Both the position numbers and the translations under genes were made by a program. 64,000 nt of DNA from JBMNMU01 sp050953505 (GTDB lineage Bacteria; Bacillota; Clostridia; Peptostreptococcales; Anaerovoracaceae): assembly GCA_050953505.1 (NCBI GenBank), contig JBMNMU010000001.1, positions 1,364,001 through 1,428,000 of the forward strand, given 5' to 3'. Positions within the stretch are counted from its first letter, which is position 1. Each line of letters opens with the position of its first letter. Shown piece by piece: positions 44,227-53,450 of this stretch. The notes under the pieces are model-generated. The model was not told the DNA's origin. It searched no databases and saw nothing but the letters and a program-made list of their open reading frames with translations.

Positions 44227-44241
44227 TGGCATGGAATTTGC
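44227..44241 (+). promoter_or_regulatory. Sigma-54 promoter of the CoA-transferase genes
   Basis: TGGCATGGAATTTGC has the GG-N10-GC spacing and is the best consensus match of the three. It is about 80 bp upstream of the alpha-subunit start. No copy of the 16-bp activator element is visible at the equivalent distance (44139-44154 is inside the terminator). Confidence 0.85.
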
Positions 44242-44320
44242 ACATGTATATTAATGCTTAATCAATTCACCCTGTCATTTTATCAAAATACGGGATATAA
44301 AAAGTTATTAGGAGGAAATG

Positions 44321-45001
44321 ATGAAAAATAAGTTAACAACAGCAATAGACGCAGTTGCTCCCATTGAAGACGGATCCACTATCATGGTGGGCGGCTTTAT
44401 GGCCTGTGGTACACCAGAGATCCTGATTGACGCTCTGGTAGAAAAGAATGTGAAGAACCTTACCATTATCTGCAATGACGCAGGAGTTCCTGGCAGAGGA
44501 GTAGGCAAGCTTGTTTCCAACGGACAGGTGAAGACTCTCATCGCTTCTCATGTAGGATTGAATCCTGAGGTTGCTCAGAGAATGAACACAGAAGTAGAAG
44601 AGGACAAGCTAGAATGCATACTGGTCCCCCAAGGAACGCTGGCAGAACAGATCAGAGCAGGTGGAGCAGGTCTTGGTGGTTTTCTGACTCCCACAGGAGT
44701 TGGCACCATCGTAGCGGAAGGAAAGCAGGTCATCAACATAGACGGTAGGGATTACTTGCTCGAAAGGCCTCTTAGAGCAGACTTTGCTCTTATCAGAGGT
44801 ACAGTGACGGACAAGTTCGGAAATACTACTTACAACGGCACCACAAGAACCTTCAATCCGATGATGGCTGCAGCTGCTGACTATGTCATTGTAGGAACCT
44901 GTCAGGTGGTTGAGGTTGGAGAAATCGATCCCAACAACGTAGTAACATCAGGAATTTTTGTGGATGCAATCGTAGGAGGTGAAAAGCAATGGCAGATATA
45001 A
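44321..45001 (+). CDS. atoD: Acetate/acetoacetate CoA-transferase, alpha subunit
   Basis: This is a 226-residue family-1 CoA-transferase subunit. Glycine-rich blocks GSTIMVGGFMACGTPE and GGAGLGGFLTPTGVGT fit AtoD-type proteins. With the beta subunit it exchanges CoA between acetoacetate or butyrate and acetate (or the acyl-CoA from the kce reaction). Two ATGs stand in tandem; the second has better spacing from AGGAGG. Its 3' end overlaps the beta gene by 13 bp. It has its own sigma-54 promoter, in keeping with the neighbouring operon that makes acetoacetate. Confidence 0.93.
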   Translation: MKNKLTTAIDAVAPIEDGSTIMVGGFMACGTPEILIDALVEKNVKNLTIICNDAGVPGRGVGKLVSNGQVKTLIASHVGLNPEVAQRMNTEVEEDKLECILVPQGTLAEQIRAGGAGLGGFLTPTGVGTIVAEGKQVINIDGRDYLLERPLRADFALIRGTVTDKFGNTTYNGTTRTFNPMMAAAADYVIVGTCQVVEVGEIDPNNVVTSGIFVDAIVGGEKQWQI

Positions 45002-45639
45002 AAGGAATCATCGCAGCAAGAGTTGCTAAGGAACTGAAAGACGGAGACGTGGTAAATCTGGGAATCGGACTTCCTACCATGGTAGCCAACTACCTTCCTG
45101 AAGGAGTTGATATCGTACTCCAATCCGAGAATGGAATCATGGGTATGGGAGCAGCTGCAGGAGCAGGGAGCGAAGACGTTGACATCATCAATGCAGGAGC
45201 ACAGTATGTAACGGTAAATCCAGGTGCCATGTTCTTTGACAGTGCCACATCCTTCGGCATCATTAGAGGAGGCCATGTCGACGCAACAGTTCTTGGGTCT
45301 CTAGAGGTTGATTGTCACGGAAATATAGCAAACTGGATCGTCCCAGGCAAAATGGTACCCGGTATGGGCGGAGCCATGGACCTTGTGGTAGGAGCCCGTA
45401 AGGTAATTGTGGCCATGCAGCACACAAATAAGGGTAAGCATAAAATCCTGGACCAGTGCACCCTTCCCTATACAGCAATAAATGTAGTAGACATGATCGT
45501 CACCGAAATGGGTGTCATGGAGGTTACACCGGAAGGAATCGTGCTGACAGAGCTTCACCCGGACTACACCGTAGAACAGGTTCAAGAAGCAACCGGCACA
45601 AAGCTTATCATCAGCCCAGGATTAAAAGAAATGCTATAA
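44989..45639 (+). CDS. atoA: Acetate/acetoacetate CoA-transferase, beta subunit
   Basis: The 216-residue partner carries the catalytic glutamate in SENGIMGMG (about 45), to which CoA is linked during the ping-pong reaction. The DLVVGARKVIVAMQHTNKG block is typical of the family. It overlaps the alpha gene by 13 bp (GAGGTG just before the ATG), giving equal synthesis. The reaction would recycle acetoacetate formed by Kce to acetoacetyl-CoA, feeding thiolysis or butyrate formation. Confidence 0.94.
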   Translation: MADIKGIIAARVAKELKDGDVVNLGIGLPTMVANYLPEGVDIVLQSENGIMGMGAAAGAGSEDVDIINAGAQYVTVNPGAMFFDSATSFGIIRGGHVDATVLGSLEVDCHGNIANWIVPGKMVPGMGGAMDLVVGARKVIVAMQHTNKGKHKILDQCTLPYTAINVVDMIVTEMGVMEVTPEGIVLTELHPDYTVEQVQEATGTKLIISPGLKEML

Positions 45640-45700
45640 AATTTCGCTGAAAGCTACATACTGAGGACATCATAGCAAAAGCCTGAAACCGACATATAAT

Positions 45701-45868
45701 AATTGGTCGAGACCATTTCAAAATTTGTGTAAACCTCTTGGTAATGTAAATACATCATACCAGGAGGTAATTTTTATGGCGAGAAGAAATGAAAGTTCAG
45801 AAAACAATGAAAGACAAGTGCCTCTCGAAGCGATAATATATATATTGGTTAACAAAAATGAAGCTTAA
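45701..45868 (+). mobile_element. Probable left-end remnant of an IS256-type element
   Basis: GAGACCATTTCAAAATTTGTGTAAAC resembles, in parts such as TTTGTGTAAAC, the end of IS256-family elements. It is followed by a hairpin (45734-45743 with 45758-45767) whose right arm contains AGGAGG. After it comes a 30-codon frame (45776-45868, MARRNESSENNERQ...) that looks like a transposase N-terminus and stops early. No remaining transposase or right end is seen. Confidence 0.4.
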
Positions 45869-45908
45869 ACTTAAGAGGCTATTTAAGAGTAATTATAAAA
45901 TACCCAAT

Positions 45909-45960
45909 AAAAAATCCCGCCTGCTGTTTTCAATAGCTACTTCGCAGATAGGGATTTTTT
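45909..45960 (-). terminator. Terminator of spoIVA
   Basis: AAAAAATCCCGCCTGC pairs with GCAGATAGGGATTTTTT across a 19-nt loop, with a small internal asymmetry. A/T runs on both sides let it work in both directions. Confidence 0.7.
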
Positions 45961-46007
45961 ACATTTGATAATGTCTGTTTATTCATTCTCTTTTTTAGTA
46001 TTCGGAA

Positions 46008-47486
46008 TCACAGAACAATACAGATAAAATACTCTTTCCCTTCATCAGATATTTTCTGTAAGGATTTTTGGACTTTTACCCGAATGTGATCCGGAACATT
46101 GGATAGTTTGCTTTCCATTTGCTCTGTTACCATTTCATATAGAGATTTGCCAAATATATTGGTATCCCATATCTTTGACGGATCACTTTCAAACTCAGCT
46201 AGTAAATATCTGATTAGATCTTCACTTTGCTTCTCGCTACCCACCACCGGCGAAACCTCTGTGGTAATATCTGTCTTTATAATGTGCAACGATGGGGCCT
46301 TTGCCTTTAACCTTACACCAAATTTGCTTCCTTGCTTGAATAATTCGGGTTCTTCAAGAACCATCTCTGTTAGCTTTGGTTGTACGATGCCATATCCTGT
46401 TTCATCCACCTGTACCATAGCCGACTTCAACTTATCATATGCTTTCTTGTCTTCTGAGTATTCCTTAACCAAGTTAAAGAAATGATAATCATTTTCAATT
46501 TTTTGCCCCATAATTTCTTCTAGCACTGTGTAGAAAAGACCTTTTACCGGCACCATTTCCACTTCAATACTTCCAGTACCCAGATCCATGCTGGTTACCT
46601 CTAAGTTTTGGATAATGCTACCGTCCTCTAAGTAATTTATAGAATTCTGTATGTCGCGTATATTATCAAAGGTTTTACTCCACTCCTTGACGTTATTGAT
46701 AATGCTCGCTTTGATCCAGTGGTCGTTAGGCAGACCATCCACAAAGCCAGGCAAATGGAAGCTGATCTGAGCTGCCGGAAATTCATAAAGGGTTTCACTT
46801 AATATGTAGTTCAACGTTTCTGTATTCATTTTGGCACAGTTAGCTGCAATGACCGGAACGGAGTATTTTGCTTCTAAGCTGGCTTTTAATTCCCTAGCTT
46901 CCTCACCCTCTGGAGATAGGGTATTTAATACAACAACAAAGGGCTTATTCAATTCCTTAAGCTCTCTAATTACTCTTTCTTCCGCAGGAACAAAGCTTTC
47001 TCTTTCGATCTCTCCTACAGAACCATCCGTGGTAACAACAATTCCGATAGTAGAATGATCGGTGATTACTTTTCTGGTTCCAATTTCTGCTGCTTCTTCA
47101 AAAGGAATTCTATCCTCCTGCCATGGTGTATTAACCATTCTTGCCTTACCATTTTCAGTATGGCCTATAGCACTATTCACCATGTAGCCTACACAATCAA
47201 CCATTCGTACTTTAAAGTTGATATTTCCTGGTAATTCAATAGCAACAGCCTCTGCTGGAACAAATTTGGGTTCAGTAGTTGTAATTGTTTTCCCTGCACC
47301 ACTTTGTGGCAACTCATCCCGCACTCGCTCCTTAACAAAGCTGTTGGTTACATTGGGTATAACGAGCAGATCCATAAACCTTTTTATAAAGGTGGATTTC
47401 CCTGTTCTCACAGGCCCTACTACACCGATATAGATGTCACCCTGTGTCCGCTCGGCAATACTTTCATATATATTTAGGTTTTCCAA
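46008..47486 (-). CDS. spoIVA: Stage IV sporulation protein A (spore coat morphogenetic ATPase)
   Basis: SpoIVA polymerises with ATP on the forespore surface to form the base layer of the coat. The protein has the P-loop GPVRTGKS (about 24-31), VDCVGYMVN and the TDGS block, and a long C-terminal assembly region. The start chosen is a TTG at 47486 with AGGAGG 8 bp before it. This gives 492 residues, the length of B. subtilis SpoIVA, whose N-terminus (MEKVDIFKDIAERTGGDIYLG) aligns. The ATG 30 bp upstream overlaps the ribosome binding site. Sigma-E control is known for this gene; no clear promoter was read. Confidence 0.97.
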   Translation of the reverse strand: MENLNIYESIAERTQGDIYIGVVGPVRTGKSTFIKRFMDLLVIPNVTNSFVKERVRDELPQSGAGKTITTTEPKFVPAEAVAIELPGNINFKVRMVDCVGYMVNSAIGHTENGKARMVNTPWQEDRIPFEEAAEIGTRKVITDHSTIGIVVTTDGSVGEIERESFVPAEERVIRELKELNKPFVVVLNTLSPEGEEARELKASLEAKYSVPVIAANCAKMNTETLNYILSETLYEFPAAQISFHLPGFVDGLPNDHWIKASIINNVKEWSKTFDNIRDIQNSINYLEDGSIIQNLEVTSMDLGTGSIEVEMVPVKGLFYTVLEEIMGQKIENDYHFFNLVKEYSEDKKAYDKLKSAMVQVDETGYGIVQPKLTEMVLEEPELFKQGSKFGVRLKAKAPSLHIIKTDITTEVSPVVGSEKQSEDLIRYLLAEFESDPSKIWDTNIFGKSLYEMVTEQMESKLSNVPDHIRVKVQKSLQKISDEGKEYFICIVL

Positions 47487-47588
47487 TTTATTAACCTCCT
47501 CCATTTTTTGTTCCAATCATTGTCTGTACAATATATTAGAGGAGGTTATAGATTATTCATCTTTTTTAAAGGGAATTTATGTGGAAAC

Positions 47589-48914
47589 CTATTCTACCAA
47601 AACACCACTTAGGCTAAAGTTTTTCCCTTCCAATATTTTTACAGTAACAATTTCTCCTATTATATTAGCGGGACCAGAAAAGTGAACAATTTTTCCACTT
47701 TCTGTTCGTCCAGATAGGAGGTCGGGATTTGTCTTGCTAGGTCCTTCTACTAAAACCCCTTGGATAGTCCCTTCTAAAGCCTTGTTCTTTTCTAAAGATA
47801 TGCTATTTAGTAGGTCCACAAGCTTATTAAATCTTTCATGCTTGACGCTTTCAGGAACCTGATCTGAATATTTCTCTGCTGGTGTTCCCTTTCTGATGGA
47901 GTAGAGAAAGGTGAAAGCAGAATCATATTCTACCTTGGAAACCAAGTCTAAGGTTTCTTCAAAATCTTCATCTGTCTCCCCTGGAAAGCCTACAATAATA
48001 TCTGTAGTTATGGCAATTTCAGGAACTGCCTTTTTAAGCTTTTGGGTAAGAAGTAAATAATCTTCTTTTGTATAACGTCTGTTCATTCTTTTTAAAACAT
48101 TAGAGCTTCCTGATTGAACCGGTAAGTGAATTGAGTTGCAAAGCTTATCGCATTCCACGAAAGCCTTTATCAGCTTGTCAGATAAATCCTTAGGGTGTGA
48201 GGTCATGAAACGAATTCGATGAAGCCCTTGGATTTCATTTAATTTATAAATCAGATCTGCAAAATCCATATCAAAATGGCTGTCGTTTCCATAGGAATTT
48301 ACATTCTGACCTAGCAGGGTAATTTCTTTCACTCCGGTGCTGACCAGCTCCCTGACTTCCTTTAATATTTCCTCCGGCTCTCGACTTCTTTCCCGGCCTC
48401 TTGTATAAGGCACGATGCAATAGGTACAGAAGTTATTACAACCATACATAATGTTCACATAGGCTTTAAATGGATACATCCTTTTGGCTGGCAAACCTTC
48501 GACTATTTCTCCGCCATCCTCCCACACAGAAACAATCTTATCTTTTTCCTGTAGTACATTATTTAAAAGCCTAGGAAACTCATGAATATTATGAGTCCCA
48601 AATACCAGGTCTACCCAAGGGTACTTGCTTTTAAGGGTATCGATAATGTGTTGTTGCTGCATCATACAGCCACATACAGCCACCACCATATCCGGCCTGG
48701 ACTCCTTCACCTTTTTCAGCTGTCCTAAGGTTCCGAAAAACCTTTTATCTGCATTTTCTCTTACGCTACATGTATTGATAATAGCTACATCTGCCTGTTT
48801 TTTATCTTTATTTTCCTTATACCCCAGTTCCTCCAGCATTCCTGCGATGGTTTCTGAGTCGTGTTCATTCATTTGACAGCCAAAGGTCTGTATATGAAAA
48901 CTTTTATTGAGCAA
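47589..48914 (-). CDS. miaB: tRNA-2-methylthio-N6-dimethylallyladenosine synthase MiaB
   Basis: A radical SAM methylthiotransferase that modifies A37 of tRNAs reading UNN codons. The 441-residue protein has three N-terminal cysteines for the auxiliary cluster (in TFGCQMN, NTCSVREN and CGCMMQ) and CxxxCxxC for the SAM cluster (GCNNFCTYC, about 157-165). A C-terminal TRAM domain is present (EGTIQGVLVEGPSK onward). It starts at TTG with GGAGG 7 bp before it. It lies upstream of spoIVA in the same direction; mutS, a common neighbour, is not here. Confidence 0.97.
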   Translation of the reverse strand: MLNKSFHIQTFGCQMNEHDSETIAGMLEELGYKENKDKKQADVAIINTCSVRENADKRFFGTLGQLKKVKESRPDMVVAVCGCMMQQQHIIDTLKSKYPWVDLVFGTHNIHEFPRLLNNVLQEKDKIVSVWEDGGEIVEGLPAKRMYPFKAYVNIMYGCNNFCTYCIVPYTRGRERSREPEEILKEVRELVSTGVKEITLLGQNVNSYGNDSHFDMDFADLIYKLNEIQGLHRIRFMTSHPKDLSDKLIKAFVECDKLCNSIHLPVQSGSSNVLKRMNRRYTKEDYLLLTQKLKKAVPEIAITTDIIVGFPGETDEDFEETLDLVSKVEYDSAFTFLYSIRKGTPAEKYSDQVPESVKHERFNKLVDLLNSISLEKNKALEGTIQGVLVEGPSKTNPDLLSGRTESGKIVHFSGPANIIGEIVTVKILEGKNFSLSGVLVE

Positions 48915-49097
48915 AATATTACCTCCAAGTATTATATAATCTAAAAATTTATTTTATCATTTATTGAACCATTACACAATGTATGTGACAAATCTATTAT
49001 TGACGCTTATTGAAATTACTATTAAACTGGTAATATTAATGAAATGTGACAATTTAGGAACGGCCCCTTTTGTCGCCATAAAACGAGGAGGTTCAAA

Positions 49098-50336
49098 ATG
49101 AACAAAGAGCAAGTAGAATACTACCTTGGCCTGAATCATAAAGAAAATATTGAAAAGGCAAGAGAAAATCTCAAGGGTGTTATTAAGGAAACACCTCTTG
49201 TTTATAGTGAATTTTTTAGCAGTGAATATAATTGCAATATTTATATTAAGCCAGAAAACTTACAAAGAACAGGTTCCTTTAAGATTCGTGGAGCTTATAA
49301 CAAAATATCAAGCCTTAGCGAAGAAGAATGTCAAAGAGGTATCATTTCCTCATCCGCAGGCAATCACGCCCAAGGTGTAGCCTTTGCCGCCCAGAAAAGA
49401 GGTATCAAGTCTACACTTGTCATGCCTAGTATTACTCCAATTTTAAAAGTAGATGCAACCAAGGACTATGGATCAGAGGTACTCATCCACGGAGATGTTT
49501 ACGATGAATCCTATTCCAAAGCCATGTCTTTAGCTGAAGAGTTTGGCTATACTTTTATTCACCCTTTTGATGATTATGAAGTTCTTTGCGGCCAAGGTAC
49601 CATCGGCCTTGAAATTTTAGATGAGTTGAATGAAGTAGATGAGATTCTTGTTCCCATCGGTGGTGGCGGACTTATCAGTGGAATAGCCCTAGCTGTAAAA
49701 GCAATTAAGCCTGAGGTAAAAGTCATCGGTGTAGTGCCCATTGGAGCTATGGCCATGAAGATTTCTGTAGATGAAGGAAAACTGGCAAGATTGGCCTCTA
49801 TTAAAACTAGTGCGGAAGGTGTCGCTGTGAAGCAGCCGGGGAATCTAACCTTTGCCATAACCAAGGATTATGTTGACGAGATTATTACAGTAACTGAAAA
49901 AGACATCATGGAAGCAGTTTTACTGACCTTAGAAAAACATAAAATGATTGCGGAAACCGCTGGCGTAGTTACTCTGGCAGGGCTTAAAAAGAGAGCAAAG
50001 CCGGGAAAAAATATCGTGTGTCTTATCAGCGGAGGTAACATTGATGTAGTCACCATTTCTTCTATTATTAATCAGGGGCTGATTTCTCGAGGCAGAATCA
50101 TGTGCTTCACAGTTGAACTGCCTGATAGACCTGGGCAGCTAGTGAAGGTGGCTCAGATTCTAGCAGAGAATAATGCCAATGTTATTGAGCTTGTACACAA
50201 TCAGTTCAAAGCCCTAGATCGATATTCTAACAAGGTGGCACTAGAAGTAACCGTAGAAACCAATGGACACGATCATATAAAACAAGTAATTTCTGCTCTT
50301 GAGGATCATAACTTTACCATACACAGGGTTTACTAA
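49098..50336 (+). CDS. ilvA: Threonine ammonia-lyase
   Basis: This PLP enzyme turns threonine into 2-oxobutyrate and ammonia. The 412-residue protein binds PLP through K62 (GSFKIRGAYNK) and has SSAGNHAQG and the glycine loop IGGGGLISG (about 188). A C-terminal ACT-like domain (about 330-412, starting CFTVELPDRPGQL) fits the degradative/allosteric clade seen in fermenters. GAGGAGG precedes the ATG. No isoleucine-pathway gene is adjacent, so catabolism of threonine to propionate is as likely as isoleucine synthesis. Confidence 0.95.
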   Translation: MNKEQVEYYLGLNHKENIEKARENLKGVIKETPLVYSEFFSSEYNCNIYIKPENLQRTGSFKIRGAYNKISSLSEEECQRGIISSSAGNHAQGVAFAAQKRGIKSTLVMPSITPILKVDATKDYGSEVLIHGDVYDESYSKAMSLAEEFGYTFIHPFDDYEVLCGQGTIGLEILDELNEVDEILVPIGGGGLISGIALAVKAIKPEVKVIGVVPIGAMAMKISVDEGKLARLASIKTSAEGVAVKQPGNLTFAITKDYVDEIITVTEKDIMEAVLLTLEKHKMIAETAGVVTLAGLKKRAKPGKNIVCLISGGNIDVVTISSIINQGLISRGRIMCFTVELPDRPGQLVKVAQILAENNANVIELVHNQFKALDRYSNKVALEVTVETNGHDHIKQVISALEDHNFTIHRVY

Positions 50337-50385
50337 GAAGGGAAAACGTAAAGGCGATTTTCTTATCCACTTGTATAGACAATTA

Positions 50386-50420
50386 AGGGGAAAGTATTTC
50401 AAATGTAAACACTTTCCCCT
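50386..50420 (+). terminator. Terminator of ilvA
   Basis: AGGGGAAAGT (50386-50395) pairs perfectly with ACTTTCCCCT (50411-50420). The T-run after it is weak (CTTCATTT). It lies between the convergent ilvA and gpsA. Confidence 0.7.
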
Positions 50421-50510
50421 CTTCATTTATATAGTCTATAAAACTGTATCTAAAGCTTCAGAACAAATTAACCCTCACACTAAAATTTAGAAGTTTATCC
50501 CTTCTGCACT

Positions 50511-51521
50511 TTACAGACAGTATTCCTCAGACTCATGTTTTTTCTGTCTAGTCATCAAATTTCTTACCGTTTCTTTGGCATCTGTCAGGCCATTAATCAC
50601 ATTGTATATCTGTTCAGTAATTGGCATTTCCACACCCACCCTTTGTGCTAGCTGGTATGCAGCTTCTGTGGTGTACATGCCTTCAACTACCATGCCTACC
50701 CGCTCCGTAGCTTCTTTAGGAGACAGTCCCTCTCCTATTAATATGCCACAGCGCCTATTTCTACTGTGCATACTGGTACAGGTTACAATTAGGTCTCCGA
50801 TCCCTGTAAGGCCTGAAAAGGTCCTTGCTTCAGCACCCAGCTTGACTCCTAGCCTTGCAATCTCTTGGATACCTCTGGTCATCATAGCTGCTTTAGCATT
50901 ATCACCAAAACCCATTCCATCTGAAATTCCAGCTCCTAAAGCGATGATATTCTTAAGCGCGCCCCCAAGCTCAACGCCTATAACGTCATTGTTGGTATAA
51001 ACGCGAAGATTTTCGCTCATAAAGATATCTTGCACATATTCTGCCAGATTGATGTCTCGTGAAGCAGAAACAACAGTTGTGGGCAAGCCCTTACCAACTT
51101 CCTCCGCATGAGAAGGTCCAGATAGAACCACATACTTCATGTCCTCCTTCTCTTCAAATGCTATTTCTGATAATCTTTTTAAGGATTTTTGTTCAATGCC
51201 CTTTGCCACATTAACGACTACCATATCCTGAGTCATATAAGGCAAAGCCCCCTTTAGTGCACTTCTAAAATGTTGGGCCGGTGCAGAAAATAGAACTAAG
51301 TCCGATCCCTTGATAGCCTCTTCAACAGTATATGCCACTTGCAAATGATCATTAAATTTAATTCCACTAAGGTATTTTTTATTTTCTCTATCTTTATTAA
51401 GGTTCTCTAGCTGTGTCTGGTCAATATCCCATATCTTAACGTTATGGCCCTTGTTGCTTAAGCTTACAGCAAGAGCCGTACCCCAGCTGCCGGCGCCGAT
51501 AACGGCTATATTCTTATTCAT
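50511..51521 (-). CDS. gpsA: Glycerol-3-phosphate dehydrogenase [NAD(P)+]
   Basis: The enzyme reduces dihydroxyacetone phosphate to sn-glycerol-3-phosphate, the backbone for phospholipids. At 336 residues it has the Rossmann GAGSWG (9-14), VVNVAKGIE, the catalytic lysine in GGALKNI and the GLTGIGDLIVTC loop. Its start overlaps the plsY stop by 4 bp (ATGA), so product and consumer of glycerol-3-phosphate are translationally coupled. It is last in the run plsX to gpsA. Confidence 0.97.
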   Translation of the reverse strand: MNKNIAVIGAGSWGTALAVSLSNKGHNVKIWDIDQTQLENLNKDRENKKYLSGIKFNDHLQVAYTVEEAIKGSDLVLFSAPAQHFRSALKGALPYMTQDMVVVNVAKGIEQKSLKRLSEIAFEEKEDMKYVVLSGPSHAEEVGKGLPTTVVSASRDINLAEYVQDIFMSENLRVYTNNDVIGVELGGALKNIIALGAGISDGMGFGDNAKAAMMTRGIQEIARLGVKLGAEARTFSGLTGIGDLIVTCTSMHSRNRRCGILIGEGLSPKEATERVGMVVEGMYTTEAAYQLAQRVGVEMPITEQIYNVINGLTDAKETVRNLMTRQKKHESEEYCL

Positions 51522-52120
51522 TTTATCTCCTCCTGCTTTCTAAAGCTAACCTTTGATTCCTCTCCCTTCACCAGTCTTTTTATATTAGACCGGTGTTTTA
51601 TAAGGATAATAATAGCCATGGGTATGGCCCATCTGATGTAAATAGGGTCAAACTGGTAAGCAATAAATGGCAAAGCTATGGCGCCTATGACAGCACCTAG
51701 TGAAACCATTTTAAATAACACAATAAACAAAAGAACTATTGCAACTTCAATTATTCCCAGCAATGGCTCTATGGCCAAAAGTACGCCTAGAATGGTTGCA
51801 ATCCCTTTTCCGCCTCTAAAGCCAAAAGTTAATGGCCATATATGGCCAATAAATACAGCAACACCGCATATCATGGCTGTGTTTTCTCCGCCTAAGTACC
51901 TTCCCACTAGCACAGCCACTACACCTTTAAGAATATCAATGATTAATGTAACGACTGCAGCTTTTTTACCCAACACACGAAGCACATTGGTTGTTCCCGC
52001 ATTGCCGCTACCTTTACTTCTAATATCAATCCCCGACAATTTCCCTATTATTATAGCCGGGGAAATATTTCCCAAAAAGTATGCTATGATGACAGCCAAA
52101 ATCGGAAATAGATTAAACAT
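51518..52120 (-). CDS. plsY: Acyl-phosphate:glycerol-3-phosphate acyltransferase PlsY
   Basis: This is an integral membrane enzyme with five helices that transfers the acyl group from acyl phosphate (made by PlsX) to glycerol-3-phosphate. The conserved loops GSGNAGTTNVLRVLG and GFRGGKGIAT hold the active site. The ATG at 52120 (200 residues) is preferred over the GTG at 52132, because AAAGGG would otherwise abut the start. It overlaps the end of der by 8 bp and the start of gpsA by 4 bp. Confidence 0.96.
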   Translation of the reverse strand: MFNLFPILAVIIAYFLGNISPAIIIGKLSGIDIRSKGSGNAGTTNVLRVLGKKAAVVTLIIDILKGVVAVLVGRYLGGENTAMICGVAVFIGHIWPLTFGFRGGKGIATILGVLLAIEPLLGIIEVAIVLLFIVLFKMVSLGAVIGAIALPFIAYQFDPIYIRWAIPMAIIILIKHRSNIKRLVKGEESKVSFRKQEEIK

Positions 52121-53438
52121 ACTCTTCTTCACCCTTTTCTCTGAATACGAATTTTATTGAGGTACCTTCGAAACCGAAGCCTTCTCTTATTTTATTTTCC
52201 AAATACCTTGCGTATGAAAAATGCATCAATTCTCTGTCATTGATTTTAAAGGAGAATAAAGGTGGTTTTACACCGACTTGGGTGACATAGTATATTTTCA
52301 GCGGTCGTCCTTTGTCTGAAGGAGGCTGATTCATCATGATAGCATCCATGATTAAGCTGTTTAATTGGCCTGTAGAAACTCTCATAGCCCGGTTCTCAGA
52401 CACATACTTAGCCATATCAATAACTTTATTAATTCTTAATTTATTAAGAACTGAAATAAATACCGTAGGAGCATAAGTCATAAAGGGAAGCTCCTGAGCA
52501 ATTTCCTTTTGAAATTCCTTTATGGTATTCGTTTCCTTTTCTATTAGGTCCCATTTATTAACTACTACAACAATACCTTTGCCCGCCTCATGAGCCAGCC
52601 CTGCGATTCTTTTGTCCTGTTCGGTTACGCCAGAAGTAGCATCGATCATCAGAAGACAGACATCACTTCGTTCAATAGCCGCGATTGCTCTTATGACGCT
52701 ATATCTCTCAATATCCCCAGTAACCTTATTCTTTCTACGAATACCAGCGGTATCAATTAAAATATATTCATCATCCCCTTTTTTGAAGGGGGTGTCGATG
52801 GAATCTCTGGTAGTTCCAGGAATATTGCTGACAATAACTCTTTCTTCTCCAAGCAAGGCATTAATTAAAGATGATTTTCCAACGTTTGGTTTGCCAATTA
52901 CTGCGATTTTCGTGATATCTTCATCCTCATCGCCAACGCCCTCAGGAAATTTATCGACGATCATATCCAAAACATCCCCAAGATTCAGCATATTAGCAGC
53001 AGAAATAGGAATAGGCTCTCCAAGCCCAAGCTCGTAGAAATCATAAAAATCATCTGGAAGCTTAGCTGTGTCGATTTTATTTACTAGTAATATGACCTCC
53101 TTGCCTGTTTTCATTAGCATTTCCGCCACTTCTCTATCGGAGGAAGTAAGTCCATCCCTACCATCCACCATAAACAAGATAACATCAGCTGTGTCTATGG
53201 CTACTTCAGCCTGTTCCCTCATCTGAGATAAAATAATATCATCGCTGTCAGGCTCTATGCCACCTGTGTCAATCAAGGCAAAAGTGACTCCACGCCACTC
53301 GGCCTCCGCATAAATTCTATCTCTTGTTACGCCGGGGGTATCCTCTACGATAGAAACTCTTCTTCCGACGATCTTGTTAAAAAAGGTTGATTTGCCCACA
53401 TTTGGCCTACCAACAACTGCAACTATAGGTTTTGACAT
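52113..53438 (-). CDS. der: Ribosome biogenesis GTPase Der
   Basis: Der (EngA) has two tandem GTPase domains and acts in maturation of the 50S subunit. P-loops are GRPNVGKST (9-17) and GKPNVGKSS (about 182). NKID/NKWD motifs for guanine are present in both domains, and a C-terminal KH-like domain follows (GRPLKIYYVTQ). The length of 441 is standard. It sits between ftsY (12 bp away) and plsY. Confidence 0.98.
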   Translation of the reverse strand: MSKPIVAVVGRPNVGKSTFFNKIVGRRVSIVEDTPGVTRDRIYAEAEWRGVTFALIDTGGIEPDSDDIILSQMREQAEVAIDTADVILFMVDGRDGLTSSDREVAEMLMKTGKEVILLVNKIDTAKLPDDFYDFYELGLGEPIPISAANMLNLGDVLDMIVDKFPEGVGDEDEDITKIAVIGKPNVGKSSLINALLGEERVIVSNIPGTTRDSIDTPFKKGDDEYILIDTAGIRRKNKVTGDIERYSVIRAIAAIERSDVCLLMIDATSGVTEQDKRIAGLAHEAGKGIVVVVNKWDLIEKETNTIKEFQKEIAQELPFMTYAPTVFISVLNKLRINKVIDMAKYVSENRAMRVSTGQLNSLIMDAIMMNQPPSDKGRPLKIYYVTQVGVKPPLFSFKINDRELMHFSYARYLENKIREGFGFEGTSIKFVFREKGEEEYV

Positions 53439-53450
53439 CTAATTATTCTC

